Source of the DNA: an uncultured Allobosea sp.
GTDB lineage: Bacteria > Pseudomonadota > Alphaproteobacteria > Rhizobiales > Beijerinckiaceae
Reading direction: 5' to 3'
DNA: 64,000 nucleotides
Assembly (NCBI RefSeq): GCF_945956895.1
Contig: NZ_CAMFJF010000003.1
Span: 1-64,000 of the forward strand
Of the stretch, positions 10,248-18,518 are shown piece after piece. The notes below the pieces were generated by a model that was not told the origin of the DNA, did no database searches, and was given only the letters and a program-made list of their open reading frames with translations. Both the position numbers and the translations under genes were made by a program. Within the stretch, counting starts at the first letter, position 1; each line of letters begins with the position of its first letter.

Positions 10248-10520
10248 TTACCGCCAGCCGTAACCATAGCCGTAACGCGGCGGTGGCGGCCGCATGCCAT
10301 ATTCGTCGGAGTAGCGGTGCCAGCGGCGGTGCCCCCAGAAGCCGTAGACGGCGGGCGGCGCGGAGCGCCAGCCATAACCATAGGCCGGGCGATCATAGGA
10401 GCGCTCATAGCCACCGCCGAAGGCCCGGGCCTCGCCAGCCCCGGCGAATGTTGCCCCTGCGAGCACGGCACCACTGAGCGCGAGCGCTGCCAAACCGATC
10501 CGGGCGCGATTGCCAAACAT
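10248..10520 (-). CDS. Small exported Tyr/Gly/Arg-rich protein
   Basis: 90 residues. A clear Sec signal peptide (RARIGLAALALSGAVLAGATFAG) ends at an AxA site near GEARA-FGGG, leaving about 58 mature residues rich in Tyr, Gly, Arg and Trp (RSYDRPAYGYGWR, RYGYGYGWR at the end). Short proteins of this type are common in Rhizobiales and often carry the unhelpful label sulfur-globule-like. No function can be assigned. The ATG at 10520 is preferred to an upstream extension (to 10625) because the signal peptide starts there. It is monocistronic. Confidence 0.7.
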   Translation of the reverse strand: MFGNRARIGLAALALSGAVLAGATFAGAGEARAFGGGYERSYDRPAYGYGWRSAPPAVYGFWGHRRWHRYSDEYGMRPPPPRYGYGYGWR

Positions 10521-10634
10521 GGTCTCATGTCCTGTTCCGGCAGGGATCGCCCTGCCACGGATCGGACATTCGCAGGTTCTGGCTGAACGGGCTTTGAGGG
10601 CGCCGTTCAGCCCGTGTTTATCCAAGGAGCCATG

Positions 10635-10734
10635 CCGTCATTGCGAGGAGCGCAGCGACGAAGCAATCCAGGGGGACTGGGTTCAACGTCTCACCCAATC
10701 CCCCTGGATTGCTTCGCTGCGCTCGCAATGACGG
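10635..10734. repeat. Palindromic intergenic repeat, family C copy 1
   Basis: A 100-bp near-perfect palindrome with CCGTCATTGCGAGGAGCGCA on the left and its complement ending CGCTCGCAATGACGG on the right. The arms are about 40 bp and include CAATCCAGGGGGA / TCCCCCTGGATTG. It sits between the small exported protein and the end of the pot operon. A short relative is at 58726-58758. Confidence 0.85.
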
Positions 10735-10755
10735 ATAAATTCGACCCAAGGCAGC

Positions 10756-11544
10756 CTAGCTGCCGGAGAGCTGCTCGCGCTTGAGCAGGAGCGAAGCCGC
10801 GATCACCACGACGGCGACGGCGCCGATCATGATCGTGCAGGCGGCGTTGATCTCGGGCGAGACGCCGAGCTTGACCGCCGAATAGAGCCGCATCGGCAGC
10901 GTCGTCGCGCCGGGCCCGGTCGTGAAGCTCGCGATGACGAGGTCGTCGAGCGAGAGCGTGAAGGCCAGCATCCAGGCTGCCGCCACCGCCGGCCAGATCA
11001 AGGGCAGGGTCACGGTCCGGAAGGTGACGAAGGGCGTGGCGCCCAGATCCTGTGCCGCTTCCTCCAGCGAGCGGTCGAAGCCGGCCAGCCGCGATTGCAC
11101 GACGATGCAGGCGAAGCCGAGGCTGAAGGTCGCGTGCGCGATCGTGACCGTCCAGAAGCCGCGCTCGACATCGGCGGCGACGAAGAGCAGCAGCAGCGAC
11201 AGCCCCGTCACCACCTCGGGCATGACGAGCGGCGCCAGCACCATGCCTGAGAACAGCGTGCGCCCCATGAAACGGCCATGGCGCGCCAGAGCAAGTGCCG
11301 CCAGCGTACCGAGGATCGTCGCCAACGTCGCGGAGACGAAGCCGAGGCGGATCGAGAGCCAGGCAGCATCGAGCAGCGGCCCGTTCTGCATCAACGCGCC
11401 GTACCAATGCGTCGAGAAGCCGCCCCAGACCGTCACCAGCCGCGAGGCGTTGAAGGAGTAGGCGACGAGCGTCAGGATCGGCAGGTAGAGGAAGGCGAAG
11501 CCGACGATCAGCGCCAGGATCAATCCGGGACCGAGCCGGCTCAT
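10756..11544 (-). CDS. potI: Polyamine ABC transporter permease
   Basis: 262 residues with six hydrophobic segments and the binding-protein-dependent permease EAA loop (EEAAQDLGATPFVTFRTVTLPL). It forms the inner-membrane channel of a putrescine/spermidine importer with PotH and the ATPase PotG. The start ATG at 11544 overlaps the potH stop (ATGA), indicating translational coupling. It is the last gene of the potFGHI operon. The best match is the PotI/YdcV subfamily, based on operon order and the conserved LSLDDLVIASF segment. Confidence 0.9.
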   Translation of the reverse strand: MSRLGPGLILALIVGFAFLYLPILTLVAYSFNASRLVTVWGGFSTHWYGALMQNGPLLDAAWLSIRLGFVSATLATILGTLAALALARHGRFMGRTLFSGMVLAPLVMPEVVTGLSLLLLFVAADVERGFWTVTIAHATFSLGFACIVVQSRLAGFDRSLEEAAQDLGATPFVTFRTVTLPLIWPAVAAAWMLAFTLSLDDLVIASFTTGPGATTLPMRLYSAVKLGVSPEINAACTIMIGAVAVVVIAASLLLKREQLSGS

Positions 11545-12443
11545 GCCGCCAGCTCCCGCCGCAGCCGTGCCCGCTGGGCGAGGACGAGCGGCAGCACCAG
11601 CGCGACGAGCAGCACCACCGCCACGGCCGAGGCCAGCGGCCAGTCGCGGTTCGAGAAGAACTCGTTCCAGAGCACTTTGCCGATCATCACCGTATCGGGG
11701 CCGCCGAGCAGGTCCGGGATGACGAATTCGCCCACAGCCGGGATGAAGACCAGAGCGGAACCGGCGAGGATGCCGGGCAGCGATAGCGGCAGCGTCACCG
11801 TCAGGAAGGCCGTGATCGGTGTGGCGCCGAGATCGGCCGCCGCCTCGAGCAGGCCGCGATCGAGCTTCTCCAGCGTCGCGAAGAGCGGCAGCACCATGAA
11901 GGGCAAGTAGGAATAGACCATGCCGAGAAGCACCGCCGTCTCGGTGTTGAGCAGACGTAGCGGCTCGGCCTCGAAGCCGAGGAAGGCGAGCGCGGCGTCG
12001 AGCAGCCCTTCCGGCCGCAGGATGCCGATCCAGGCGTAGACGCGGATCAGGAAGGAGGTCCAGAATGGCAGGATGACGAAGACGAGCAGGATTCCGCGCC
12101 AACGCGCGGGCGCCGATGCCATGGCGTAGGCGAGCGGATAGCCGATCGCGAGCGCGAAGATCGTGGTCAGCGCCGCAATGCGTAGGGAATAGAGATAGCT
12201 CTGCCAGTAGAGCGGATCGTCGCCGAGCAGGCTGAAATTCGCGATATCGAGCTGCGAGAGGAATTCGCCGAGCTGGGCGAAGCCTTCCCAATGCGGGGCA
12301 TAGGGCGGCAGGGCCGTCGCAGCTTGCGAGAAGGCCATGCGCAGCACGATGGCGAAGGGAGCGAGGAAGAACAGCGCCAGCCAGAGATAAGGCACGGCCA
12401 CCACGAGGCGGCGTAGGCGCTGCAACGAGGCGGCCGCGCTCAT
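11541..12443 (-). CDS. potH: Polyamine ABC transporter permease
   Basis: 300 residues with about six membrane segments. The EAA motif is EAAADLGATPITAFLTVTLPLS, and PAVGEFVIPDLLGG is characteristic of PotB/PotH. The ATG at 12443 overlaps the potG stop (ATGA) and gives MSAAASLQRLRRLVV. A frame extension to 12476 would overlap potG coding sequence and is rejected. It pairs with PotI in the membrane. Confidence 0.9.
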   Translation of the reverse strand: MSAAASLQRLRRLVVAVPYLWLALFFLAPFAIVLRMAFSQAATALPPYAPHWEGFAQLGEFLSQLDIANFSLLGDDPLYWQSYLYSLRIAALTTIFALAIGYPLAYAMASAPARWRGILLVFVILPFWTSFLIRVYAWIGILRPEGLLDAALAFLGFEAEPLRLLNTETAVLLGMVYSYLPFMVLPLFATLEKLDRGLLEAAADLGATPITAFLTVTLPLSLPGILAGSALVFIPAVGEFVIPDLLGGPDTVMIGKVLWNEFFSNRDWPLASAVAVVLLVALVLPLVLAQRARLRRELAA

Positions 12444-13606
12444 GGCGGCAACACCATGCCGGCCTCGACATCCCAAGAGAGCCAGACCTTGTCGTCCCAG
12501 GCGAAGGGCCGGGCCATCCGGCGCGTCCGGTTGGCCAGAGCGACCTTGACGAGCTGGCCGCCCTGCCCCTCGTCGCCCTGGCCCAGCATTACCTGGATCA
12601 TGGTGAAGTCGCCGAGATAGCCGATATCCCAGATCTCGCCCGCGACCTTGTTGACGGCCTGCAACGGCTCGTCATGAGCGATCTCGATCTTCTCCGGCCG
12701 GATGCCGACGATGAGGGGCTCGCCCGGCTTCAGCGCCGGCGCCTCCTCGTCGAGCTCGACGGTGCCGACGATCGGCACGTCCGCACGCACGAGTTCGCCT
12801 TCAACGGCCGCGATCCTGCCCTCGAAGATGTTGATGTCGCCGACGAACTCCGCGACGTGCCGATTGGCCGGTGCCTCGTAGATCACGTCGGGCGGGCCGA
12901 TCTGGACGAGCTTGCCATGGTCCATCACCGCCATGCGGTCGGCCATGGTCATCGCCTCGTCCTGGTCGTGGGTGACGACCATGAAGGTCAGGCCAAGCTC
13001 GCTCTGCAGATCCATCAGCTCGAATTGGGTCTGTTCGCGCAGCTTCTTGTCGAGCGCCGCCATCGGCTCGTCGAGCAGAAGCAGCTTCGGCCGCTTGGCC
13101 AGCGAGCGGGCGAGCGCGACGCGCTGGCGCTGGCCGCCGGAGAGCTGATGCGGCTTGCGCCCACCAAGACCGGAGAGCTTGACCAGCGCCAGCATCTCCT
13201 CGACGCGCCGGTCGATCTCGGCGCGCGGCAGCCCCTCGCGCTTCAGCCCATAGGCGATGTTGCCGGCCACGCTGAGATGCGGGAACAGCGCATAGGACTG
13301 GAACATCATGTTGATCGGCCGCAGATGCGGCGGGATGCCGGTGATGTCCTGCCCGTCGAGCAGGATCGTGCCGGCATCCGGCGTCTCGAAACCGGCGAGC
13401 ATGCGCATCAGCGTGGTCTTGCCGCAGCCGGAGGGGCCGAGCAGCGCGAAGAACTCGCGCGGGTAGAGCGCGAGCGAGAGATCGCCCACCGCGGTGACGT
13501 CGCCGAAGCGTTTGGTCACGCCCCGGAACTCGACCAGCGGCTTCGCCGCCGGGTCGTTCCAGGGCTGGAAGGCCCGGCGCACGCTGCCGGGCGAGGTCTT
13601 CTTCAT
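12440..13606 (-). CDS. potG: Polyamine ABC transporter ATP-binding protein
   Basis: 388 residues. The Walker A motif is GPSGCGKT (57-64), the ABC signature HQLSGGQRQRVALARSL, the Walker B LLLLDEP, the switch His is in VVTHDQDEA, and a C-terminal TOBE-type regulatory domain contains VGIRPEKIEI. It energises putrescine/spermidine import. The segment LRPINMMFQSYALFPH is typical of PotA/PotG. I place the start at the ATG at 13606. A GTG at 13636 overlapping the potF stop (GTGA) would add ten residues and cannot be excluded. Confidence 0.92.
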   Translation of the reverse strand: MKKTSPGSVRRAFQPWNDPAAKPLVEFRGVTKRFGDVTAVGDLSLALYPREFFALLGPSGCGKTTLMRMLAGFETPDAGTILLDGQDITGIPPHLRPINMMFQSYALFPHLSVAGNIAYGLKREGLPRAEIDRRVEEMLALVKLSGLGGRKPHQLSGGQRQRVALARSLAKRPKLLLLDEPMAALDKKLREQTQFELMDLQSELGLTFMVVTHDQDEAMTMADRMAVMDHGKLVQIGPPDVIYEAPANRHVAEFVGDINIFEGRIAAVEGELVRADVPIVGTVELDEEAPALKPGEPLIVGIRPEKIEIAHDEPLQAVNKVAGEIWDIGYLGDFTMIQVMLGQGDEGQGGQLVKVALANRTRRMARPFAWDDKVWLSWDVEAGMVLPP

Positions 13607-13632
13607 GGTGCTCGCGACCTGTCCGGAGCCGG

Positions 13633-14745
13633 TCACTTGCCGGTCTTGACGCGGGTCCAGAGCCGGTTCACCAGCCGCTGGGACTTCTGGTCATAGGGCG
13701 TGATCGTGTAGAGCCGCCCCATCACTTCGTCCGACGGGTAGATGCCGGGATTGTCGCGCACCGCCGCCGACAGGAACGGCTTCGAGGCGAGGTTGCCGTT
13801 GGCATACTGGATGAAGTCCGAGTTCTTCGCCGCCATCTCGGGCCGGTTGACGAAGTCGATGAACTTCATGGCAGCCTCGACATTGCCGGCATCCTTCGGG
13901 ATCACCAGGGAGTCGAACCACATCAGCGCGCCCTCCTTCGGGATCGAATAGGCGATCTGGACGCCGTTCTTGGCCTCCTCCGCGCGCTTCTTGGCCTGGA
14001 GGATGTCGCCGGAATAGCCGACGGCCAGGCAGATATCGCCGTTCGCCAGCGCGTTGATGTATTCCGAGGAGTGGAACTTCTGGATATGCGGGCGGATCTT
14101 GCGCAGAAGCTCGCCGGCCCTGTTGAGATCGGCCTCGTTCTTGGAATCGGGATCAAGTCCGAGATAACGCAAAGCCGCGGGGAACATCTCCTCGACCGCA
14201 TCGAGCACATGCACGCCGCAATTCGACAGCTTCTTGAGCTGATCCGGTTCGAAGACGATCTTCCAGCTATCGATCACCGCATCCGGGCCGAGCCGCTCCT
14301 TCACCTTCGCGGTATTGTAGCCGATCCCGGTCGTGCCCCACATGTAGTTCACGGCGTATTTGTTACCGGGATCGTACTTGCCGAGCCGCGTCTGAATCTC
14401 GGGCCAGATATTCTTGAGATTCGGCGCCTTGTCCTTGTCGACCGGCTGGTAGATGCCCAGCGGGATATGGCGCGGCAGGAAGGATGCGGTGACGACGATC
14501 AGGTCGTAGCCGGTCTTGCCGGCGAGAAGCTTGGTCTCGACCGTCTCCATCTGGTCGAAGGTATCGTAGACGACGGTGATACCGGTTTCCTTCTTGAAGG
14601 CGTCAAGCACCTCCGGATCGACATAATCAGACCAGTTGAAGATGCGCAGTTGCTTGTCCTGCGCGGCCACTGGTGCGGCCAGAAGTCCCAATCCGATCGC
14701 GCAAGCTGCAATCGCCTCGGTCAGTCGCTTCGTCGTCCTACCCAA
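13633..14745 (-). CDS. potF: Periplasmic putrescine/spermidine-binding protein (TTG start)
   Basis: 370 residues, the same length as E. coli PotF. A Sec signal peptide (LTEAIAACAIGLGLLAAPVAAQ) is followed by LRIFNWSDYVDPEVL, the signature opening of PotD/PotF. Further family features are YDLIVVTASFLPRHI and YMWGTTGIGYN. The TTG at 14745 is chosen because GGAGGG lies 5 nt upstream (14756-14751). A GTG at 14775 gives an unnatural N-terminal extension. It is the first gene of potFGHI and delivers polyamine to PotGHI. Confidence 0.92.
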   Translation of the reverse strand: MGRTTKRLTEAIAACAIGLGLLAAPVAAQDKQLRIFNWSDYVDPEVLDAFKKETGITVVYDTFDQMETVETKLLAGKTGYDLIVVTASFLPRHIPLGIYQPVDKDKAPNLKNIWPEIQTRLGKYDPGNKYAVNYMWGTTGIGYNTAKVKERLGPDAVIDSWKIVFEPDQLKKLSNCGVHVLDAVEEMFPAALRYLGLDPDSKNEADLNRAGELLRKIRPHIQKFHSSEYINALANGDICLAVGYSGDILQAKKRAEEAKNGVQIAYSIPKEGALMWFDSLVIPKDAGNVEAAMKFIDFVNRPEMAAKNSDFIQYANGNLASKPFLSAAVRDNPGIYPSDEVMGRLYTITPYDQKSQRLVNRLWTRVKTGK

Positions 14746-14891
14746 TCCGCCCCTCCATCGTGTTGGCGCGCGCACGCTACCAGCTTTCCCCCCGGCATCA
14801 ACCGCGATCGGGCGCGAGCGAACGCCCGCGCACAGGCAAGCTGCGCCTGACGCAAGCGTGATGCGCCGGGTTCTTGCCGGCCCGCGCCGTC

Positions 14892-15647
14892 ATGCACATA
14901 CCGTACCGCATGCGCCTTCTCCGCCGCTTCCTGCTGTTCTTCGCGATCGCCTTCCTGCTGCCGCTCGCGAGCCATGCGGGCTGGTGGATCTGGCAGACGC
15001 ATGCGCCGGACTGGCAGCGCGCCGACTGGACGAGCGCGAAGCTCCTGCCGGCGGCTTCGGTCGAGCCTGAAGCCACGGTACATGTTTTCGCCGCGCGCGT
15101 CGGGCGCTGGCGCGGCATCTTCGCGCATCATTCCTGGGTGGTGGTGAAGGAGCGGGGTGCGAGCGCCTATACCCGCTTCGATGTCGTCGGCTGGGGTGCG
15201 CCGGTCCGGGTCAACCATCGCGATGCCGATGGCCGCTGGTTCGGCAACATGCCGGAGCCGGTCGCCGAGCTTCGCGGCGAGGCAGCGGAGCGGCTGATCC
15301 CGCGCATCCGTGCGGCGGTCGCGAGCTATGCGTATTCCAGCCCCGGCAGCTATCTCGCATGGCCGGGGCCGAACTCGAACAGCTTCGTCCAGCACGTGCT
15401 GGCGGAGGTGCCCGAGCTGCATCAGGCGCTGCCGCCGACAGCGCTCGGCAAGGACTGGCGCGCCGACGGGCTCTTCGCGGGGCTTACCGCCAGCCGCACC
15501 GGTATCCAGGCCTCGCTCTACGGGCTTGCCGGCGTGACCGTGGGCTGGGTCGAGGGCATCGAGATCAATCTGCTCAGCCTCGTCGCCGGGCTCGACCTGC
15601 GCAGCCCGGCGCTGAAGCTGCCGGGCTGGGGACGGGTCGGAGTTTAA
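14892..15647 (+). CDS. DUF3750 membrane-anchored protein
   Basis: 251 residues. One N-terminal hydrophobic segment (RFLLFFAIAFLLPLASHAG) precedes a soluble domain with HVFAARVGRWRGIFAHHSWVV and PGPNSNSFVQHVL. The pattern matches DUF3750, a family of unknown function; the conserved Trp, His, Asn and Ser residues hint at a hydrolase-like pocket, but that is speculation. ATG codons at 14892 and 14910 are both plausible and neither has a good ribosome-binding site. It is divergent from potF and convergent with the PLP enzyme gene. Confidence 0.75.
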   Translation: MHIPYRMRLLRRFLLFFAIAFLLPLASHAGWWIWQTHAPDWQRADWTSAKLLPAASVEPEATVHVFAARVGRWRGIFAHHSWVVVKERGASAYTRFDVVGWGAPVRVNHRDADGRWFGNMPEPVAELRGEAAERLIPRIRAAVASYAYSSPGSYLAWPGPNSNSFVQHVLAEVPELHQALPPTALGKDWRADGLFAGLTASRTGIQASLYGLAGVTVGWVEGIEINLLSLVAGLDLRSPALKLPGWGRVGV

Positions 15648-15650
15648 GGT

Positions 15651-15675
15651 TTCGAGGCGGTCAAACCGCCTCGAA
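15651..15675. terminator. Bidirectional hairpin overlapping the 3' end of the PLP-enzyme gene
   Basis: Perfect 10-bp stem TTCGAGGCGG (15651-15660) with CCGCCTCGAA (15666-15675) and a 5-nt loop, TCAAA. The loop contains the stop codon of the minus-strand gene and one arm encodes its last residues. It lies between two convergent genes. No strong T-run follows on either strand. Confidence 0.6.
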
Positions 15676-16944
15676 GGCCTGCGCCAGATCCGAGATCAGG
15701 TCCTCGATATTCTCGATGCCGACGGAGATGCGGATCAGCGCGTCGGTCAGGCCGATCTCTTCGCGCAATTCGCGGGCGACACCGGAATGGGTCATCGCGG
15801 CGGGATGCGAGACCAGCGTCTCGGTGCCGCCGAGGCTGACCGCGAGCTTCATGATCTGGAGGTTGTCGAGCAGCGCGAAGGCCTCCTTCTCGCCGCCCTT
15901 GACGTCGAAGGCGAAGGTCGAGCCCGCCGCCGTGCACTGGCGGTCGAAGACGGCCTTGCGCGGATCGCTCTCCTTGAGATTGCCGAGATAGTGGACCCGG
16001 GCGACCTTGGGATGGCTTTCGAGGTATTCCGCGACGAGCTTGGCGTTCTCGTTGGCGCGGCTCATGCGGATGTCGAGCGTCTCCAGCGAGCGCATCAGCA
16101 TCCAGCAGGAATTGGGATCGAGCTGCGTGCCGAGCGAACCGCGCCAGCCCTTGACCTGCCGCACCAGCGCCTCCGAACCGCTGATCGAGCCGCCGACGAG
16201 GTCGGAATGGCCGCCGACATATTTGGTCAGAGAGAGCAGCGAGAGGTCGGCGCCCTGCTTCAGCGGCTTCTGGTATTTCGGGCCGAGCATGGTGTTGTCG
16301 ACCACGACGGGCGGGCGATGGCCCTGCGACTTCTCCAGCTCGTCGGCGATCGCCTTACAGGCGGCGAGGTCGACGAGGCCGTTGGTCGGGTTGGCCGGGG
16401 TCTCGACCAGGATCATCGCGACGCGGCCCTTGGCGGCGGCCGCCTTGGCGACGTCACGCATCTGCGCGATGTCGAGCCCGTCGGTGAAGCCGAAGGGCGT
16501 GACGCCGAAGGCGCCCATCTGGTTCTTCAGCAGCGTCTCGGTGCCGCCATAGAGCGGGCGCGAATGCAGGATCGTGTCGCCGGGCCGCAGGAAGGCGAAG
16601 CAGGTCGTTGCGATCGCCGCCATGCCCGAGGCGAAGACAGCGCATTTCTCGGCCTCGTCCCAGATCGCCAGGCGATCCTCGAGGATCTCCATGTTCGGGT
16701 GATTGAAGCGCGAATAGACCAGGCCGGGCTTCTCGCCGGGCTTGGGTTGGCGCCGGCCGGAGGTGAAGTCGAAGAAATCCTTGCCCTGCTGGGCGTTCTC
16801 GAAAACGAAGGTCGAGGTCAGGAAGACCGGCGGCTTGAGCGAGCCCTCCGACATGGCCGGCGAGTAGCCGAAGCCCATCATCAGCGTCTCGGGATGGAGC
16901 TTGCGGTTGGCGATCCGGTCCTTGTGGTAGTTGTCTTCGCTCAT
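15661..16944 (-). CDS. Cys/Met-metabolism PLP enzyme (cystathionine gamma-synthase / methionine gamma-lyase family)
   Basis: 427 residues, fold-type I PLP enzyme. Lys241 in SLTKYVGGHSD is the Schiff-base lysine and Asp216 in VVVDNTM contacts the pyridine nitrogen; YSRFNHPN and SLGGTETLVSHPA are further family motifs. Members perform gamma-elimination or gamma-replacement on homoserine- or cysteine-derived substrates, and sequence reading alone does not settle which. The start at 16944 follows AGGGAGAC. A longer frame to 16989 is rejected. A divergent Lrp-type gene points to amino-acid-responsive control, as commonly seen for methionine gamma-lyases. Confidence 0.85.
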   Translation of the reverse strand: MSEDNYHKDRIANRKLHPETLMMGFGYSPAMSEGSLKPPVFLTSTFVFENAQQGKDFFDFTSGRRQPKPGEKPGLVYSRFNHPNMEILEDRLAIWDEAEKCAVFASGMAAIATTCFAFLRPGDTILHSRPLYGGTETLLKNQMGAFGVTPFGFTDGLDIAQMRDVAKAAAAKGRVAMILVETPANPTNGLVDLAACKAIADELEKSQGHRPPVVVDNTMLGPKYQKPLKQGADLSLLSLTKYVGGHSDLVGGSISGSEALVRQVKGWRGSLGTQLDPNSCWMLMRSLETLDIRMSRANENAKLVAEYLESHPKVARVHYLGNLKESDPRKAVFDRQCTAAGSTFAFDVKGGEKEAFALLDNLQIMKLAVSLGGTETLVSHPAAMTHSGVARELREEIGLTDALIRISVGIENIEDLISDLAQAFEAV

Positions 16945-17049
16945 GGCCGTCTCCCTTGCGATCCTGCTGCGCAGGCCGGTTTCTGCCACCAGATTATTCC
17001 TATCGGCGCGCCATTGCTTGGCCGATCAGCATCATCCTAATGTGCAATA

Positions 17050-17063
17050 AGCAGCTTTCTGCT
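17050..17063. promoter_or_regulatory. Possible Lrp operator in the divergent promoter
   Basis: Inverted repeat AGCAG-CTTT-CTGCT, flanked by AT-rich GTGCAATA on the left and CAATTTTGATT on the right, lies 27 nt before the Lrp start. AT-rich imperfect dyads are typical Lrp/AsnC targets. The assignment is contextual. Confidence 0.35.
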
Positions 17064-17089
17064 CAATTTTGATTTAGATGGAGCATATC

Positions 17090-17548
17090 ATGCTCGACAG
17101 CATCGACCGCCGGATTCTCGCCGTACTGCGTGAGGACGGGCGTATCACCAACCAGGACCTGTCGCAGCGCGTCGGGCTTTCGCCGACGCCCTGCCTTCGC
17201 CGCCTCAAGCGGCTGGAAGAGACCGGTGTCATCCAGGGCTATACGGCCGTCGTCGACCCCAAGGCCTATGGCCTGCCCTTCAGCGTCTTCGTCTCGGTGC
17301 GGCTGACCCAGCAGAACCAGGAGCAGATCGCCGAATTCGAGAAAGCGGTCGAAAGCTGGAGCGAGGTGGCCGAGTGCTATCTCATGACCGGCTCGCAGGA
17401 CTATCTGCTGCGCGTCGTCACCGACGGCATCGAGGGCTATGAACGCTTCCTGAAGCAGAAGGCGACGCGATTGAAATGCATCCAGTCGGTCGAATCCAAT
17501 TTCGCTTTGGCGACGATCAAGAAGCGCTCCGGCCTGCCGCCGATCTAG
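17090..17548 (+). CDS. Lrp/AsnC-family transcriptional regulator
   Basis: 152 residues. An N-terminal winged helix-turn-helix (residues 1-50; LDSIDRRILAVLREDGRIT, QRVGLSPTPCLRRLKRLEE) is followed by a C-terminal RAM ligand-binding domain (about 65-145; YLMTGSQDYLLRV). It likely binds an amino acid and controls the divergent PLP enzyme gene and itself. The ATG at 17090 is preferred to 17078 because GGAG lies 7 nt before it. The stop is 6 nt from the convergent hydrolase stop. Confidence 0.9.
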   Translation: MLDSIDRRILAVLREDGRITNQDLSQRVGLSPTPCLRRLKRLEETGVIQGYTAVVDPKAYGLPFSVFVSVRLTQQNQEQIAEFEKAVESWSEVAECYLMTGSQDYLLRVVTDGIEGYERFLKQKATRLKCIQSVESNFALATIKKRSGLPPI

Positions 17549-17554
17549 CGTCGT

Positions 17555-18448
17555 TCAACGAGAGCCGAACAGCTCCGCCGCCGCGGCCTTGGCCATGCCG
17601 CTCTGCTGATGCGCCACGCCCGGCACGTCGACCTCGCGCCAGCGGAGCGCCACGCCGAGACGGCGCGCCTCGTCCGTGGCTGTGGCCATGAAATGCTGCC
17701 CGCGTGCGAAGCGGGTCGGCCCCTGATCCTCCGCGCCGCGGGATTTGTTGAGTTGGTGGTGATTGGGGTCGATGTCCTGATCGCCGAGCATGACCAGCAT
17801 CGGCTTGGCGAGGGCGCGAGCCAGCGTCGCATCGGCGGCAGGCGTCCCCTTGAGCGAATAGGGATAGGCGCGCGCCCCGCTCTCGCCGGTCAGCGCGGGC
17901 AACGTGTAGTAGCCGGCATTCGCCACCGCGGCCGTCGCGATGCGCGCCTCCGGCATGAGCATCACCATGCGGTGCACGAACTGGGCACCGGCCGAATGAC
18001 CGAAGATCGTGTAGCTGTTGCCGGCGACGCGGCCGCGGGCGCGGGCGGTGTCGAACAGCCTTTCGATCAGGCCGAAGGTCCATTTCGCCTTGTCCGGCTC
18101 GCCGCGTACCCCACCCTGCTGGAACAGGCGGCTCGGAAACTGGTCATTGTCGAAACGCGGGGCCAGAACGAGGAAGCCCGCCTGATCGGCCGCAGCCTTC
18201 CAGGCGTCGCGCGCGCCCTTCGCGTTGCGGCCCATGCCATGGATCGCGATCAGCAACGGGCAGGGCTTGGCCGCGCAGGCCGGCGGCGCATAGCTCGAAA
18301 CCTCGATGGTGGCCGGCAGCGGATCGGCGTAGCTGCTCTCGGCCGGTCCAATCTGAGCGAAGAGTGCCGGTGTCTCGGCCGATGCGGCGCTGAGGCCAAG
18401 GCCCAGCGCCAACACAACGACCGTCAATCCCCTGCCCAGCCGCTTCAT
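17555..18448 (-). CDS. Exported alpha/beta hydrolase (esterase/PHB-depolymerase-like)
   Basis: 297 residues. The signal peptide is GLTVVVLALGLGLSAASAE. The alpha/beta hydrolase core has IAIHGMGRNAKG (oxyanion region), the nucleophile elbow GHSAGA, an acid candidate in LGDQDIDPNHH and a late His in VPGVAHQQ. Secreted polyester or esterase families fit best; the substrate is unknown. Start 18448 follows a GAGAGGG stretch. It lies upstream of nothing co-oriented and is the third hydrolase in a row with the two lipoproteins on the same strand. Confidence 0.75.
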   Translation of the reverse strand: MKRLGRGLTVVVLALGLGLSAASAETPALFAQIGPAESSYADPLPATIEVSSYAPPACAAKPCPLLIAIHGMGRNAKGARDAWKAAADQAGFLVLAPRFDNDQFPSRLFQQGGVRGEPDKAKWTFGLIERLFDTARARGRVAGNSYTIFGHSAGAQFVHRMVMLMPEARIATAAVANAGYYTLPALTGESGARAYPYSLKGTPAADATLARALAKPMLVMLGDQDIDPNHHQLNKSRGAEDQGPTRFARGQHFMATATDEARRLGVALRWREVDVPGVAHQQSGMAKAAAAELFGSR

Positions 18449-18518
18449 TCCGCCCGCCCTCTCGTGCATCGGCCCCAGAGGCAGATAGCACCTTTCGGCG
18501 GAATCCGCGCGCGGCGAC

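Noticed and set aside
14745-14775. Longer potF start at GTG 14775
   Set aside because: The extension is Arg/Trp/Gly-rich and precedes the ribosome-binding site; the TTG at 14745 has GGAGGG at correct spacing and gives PotF's normal length.
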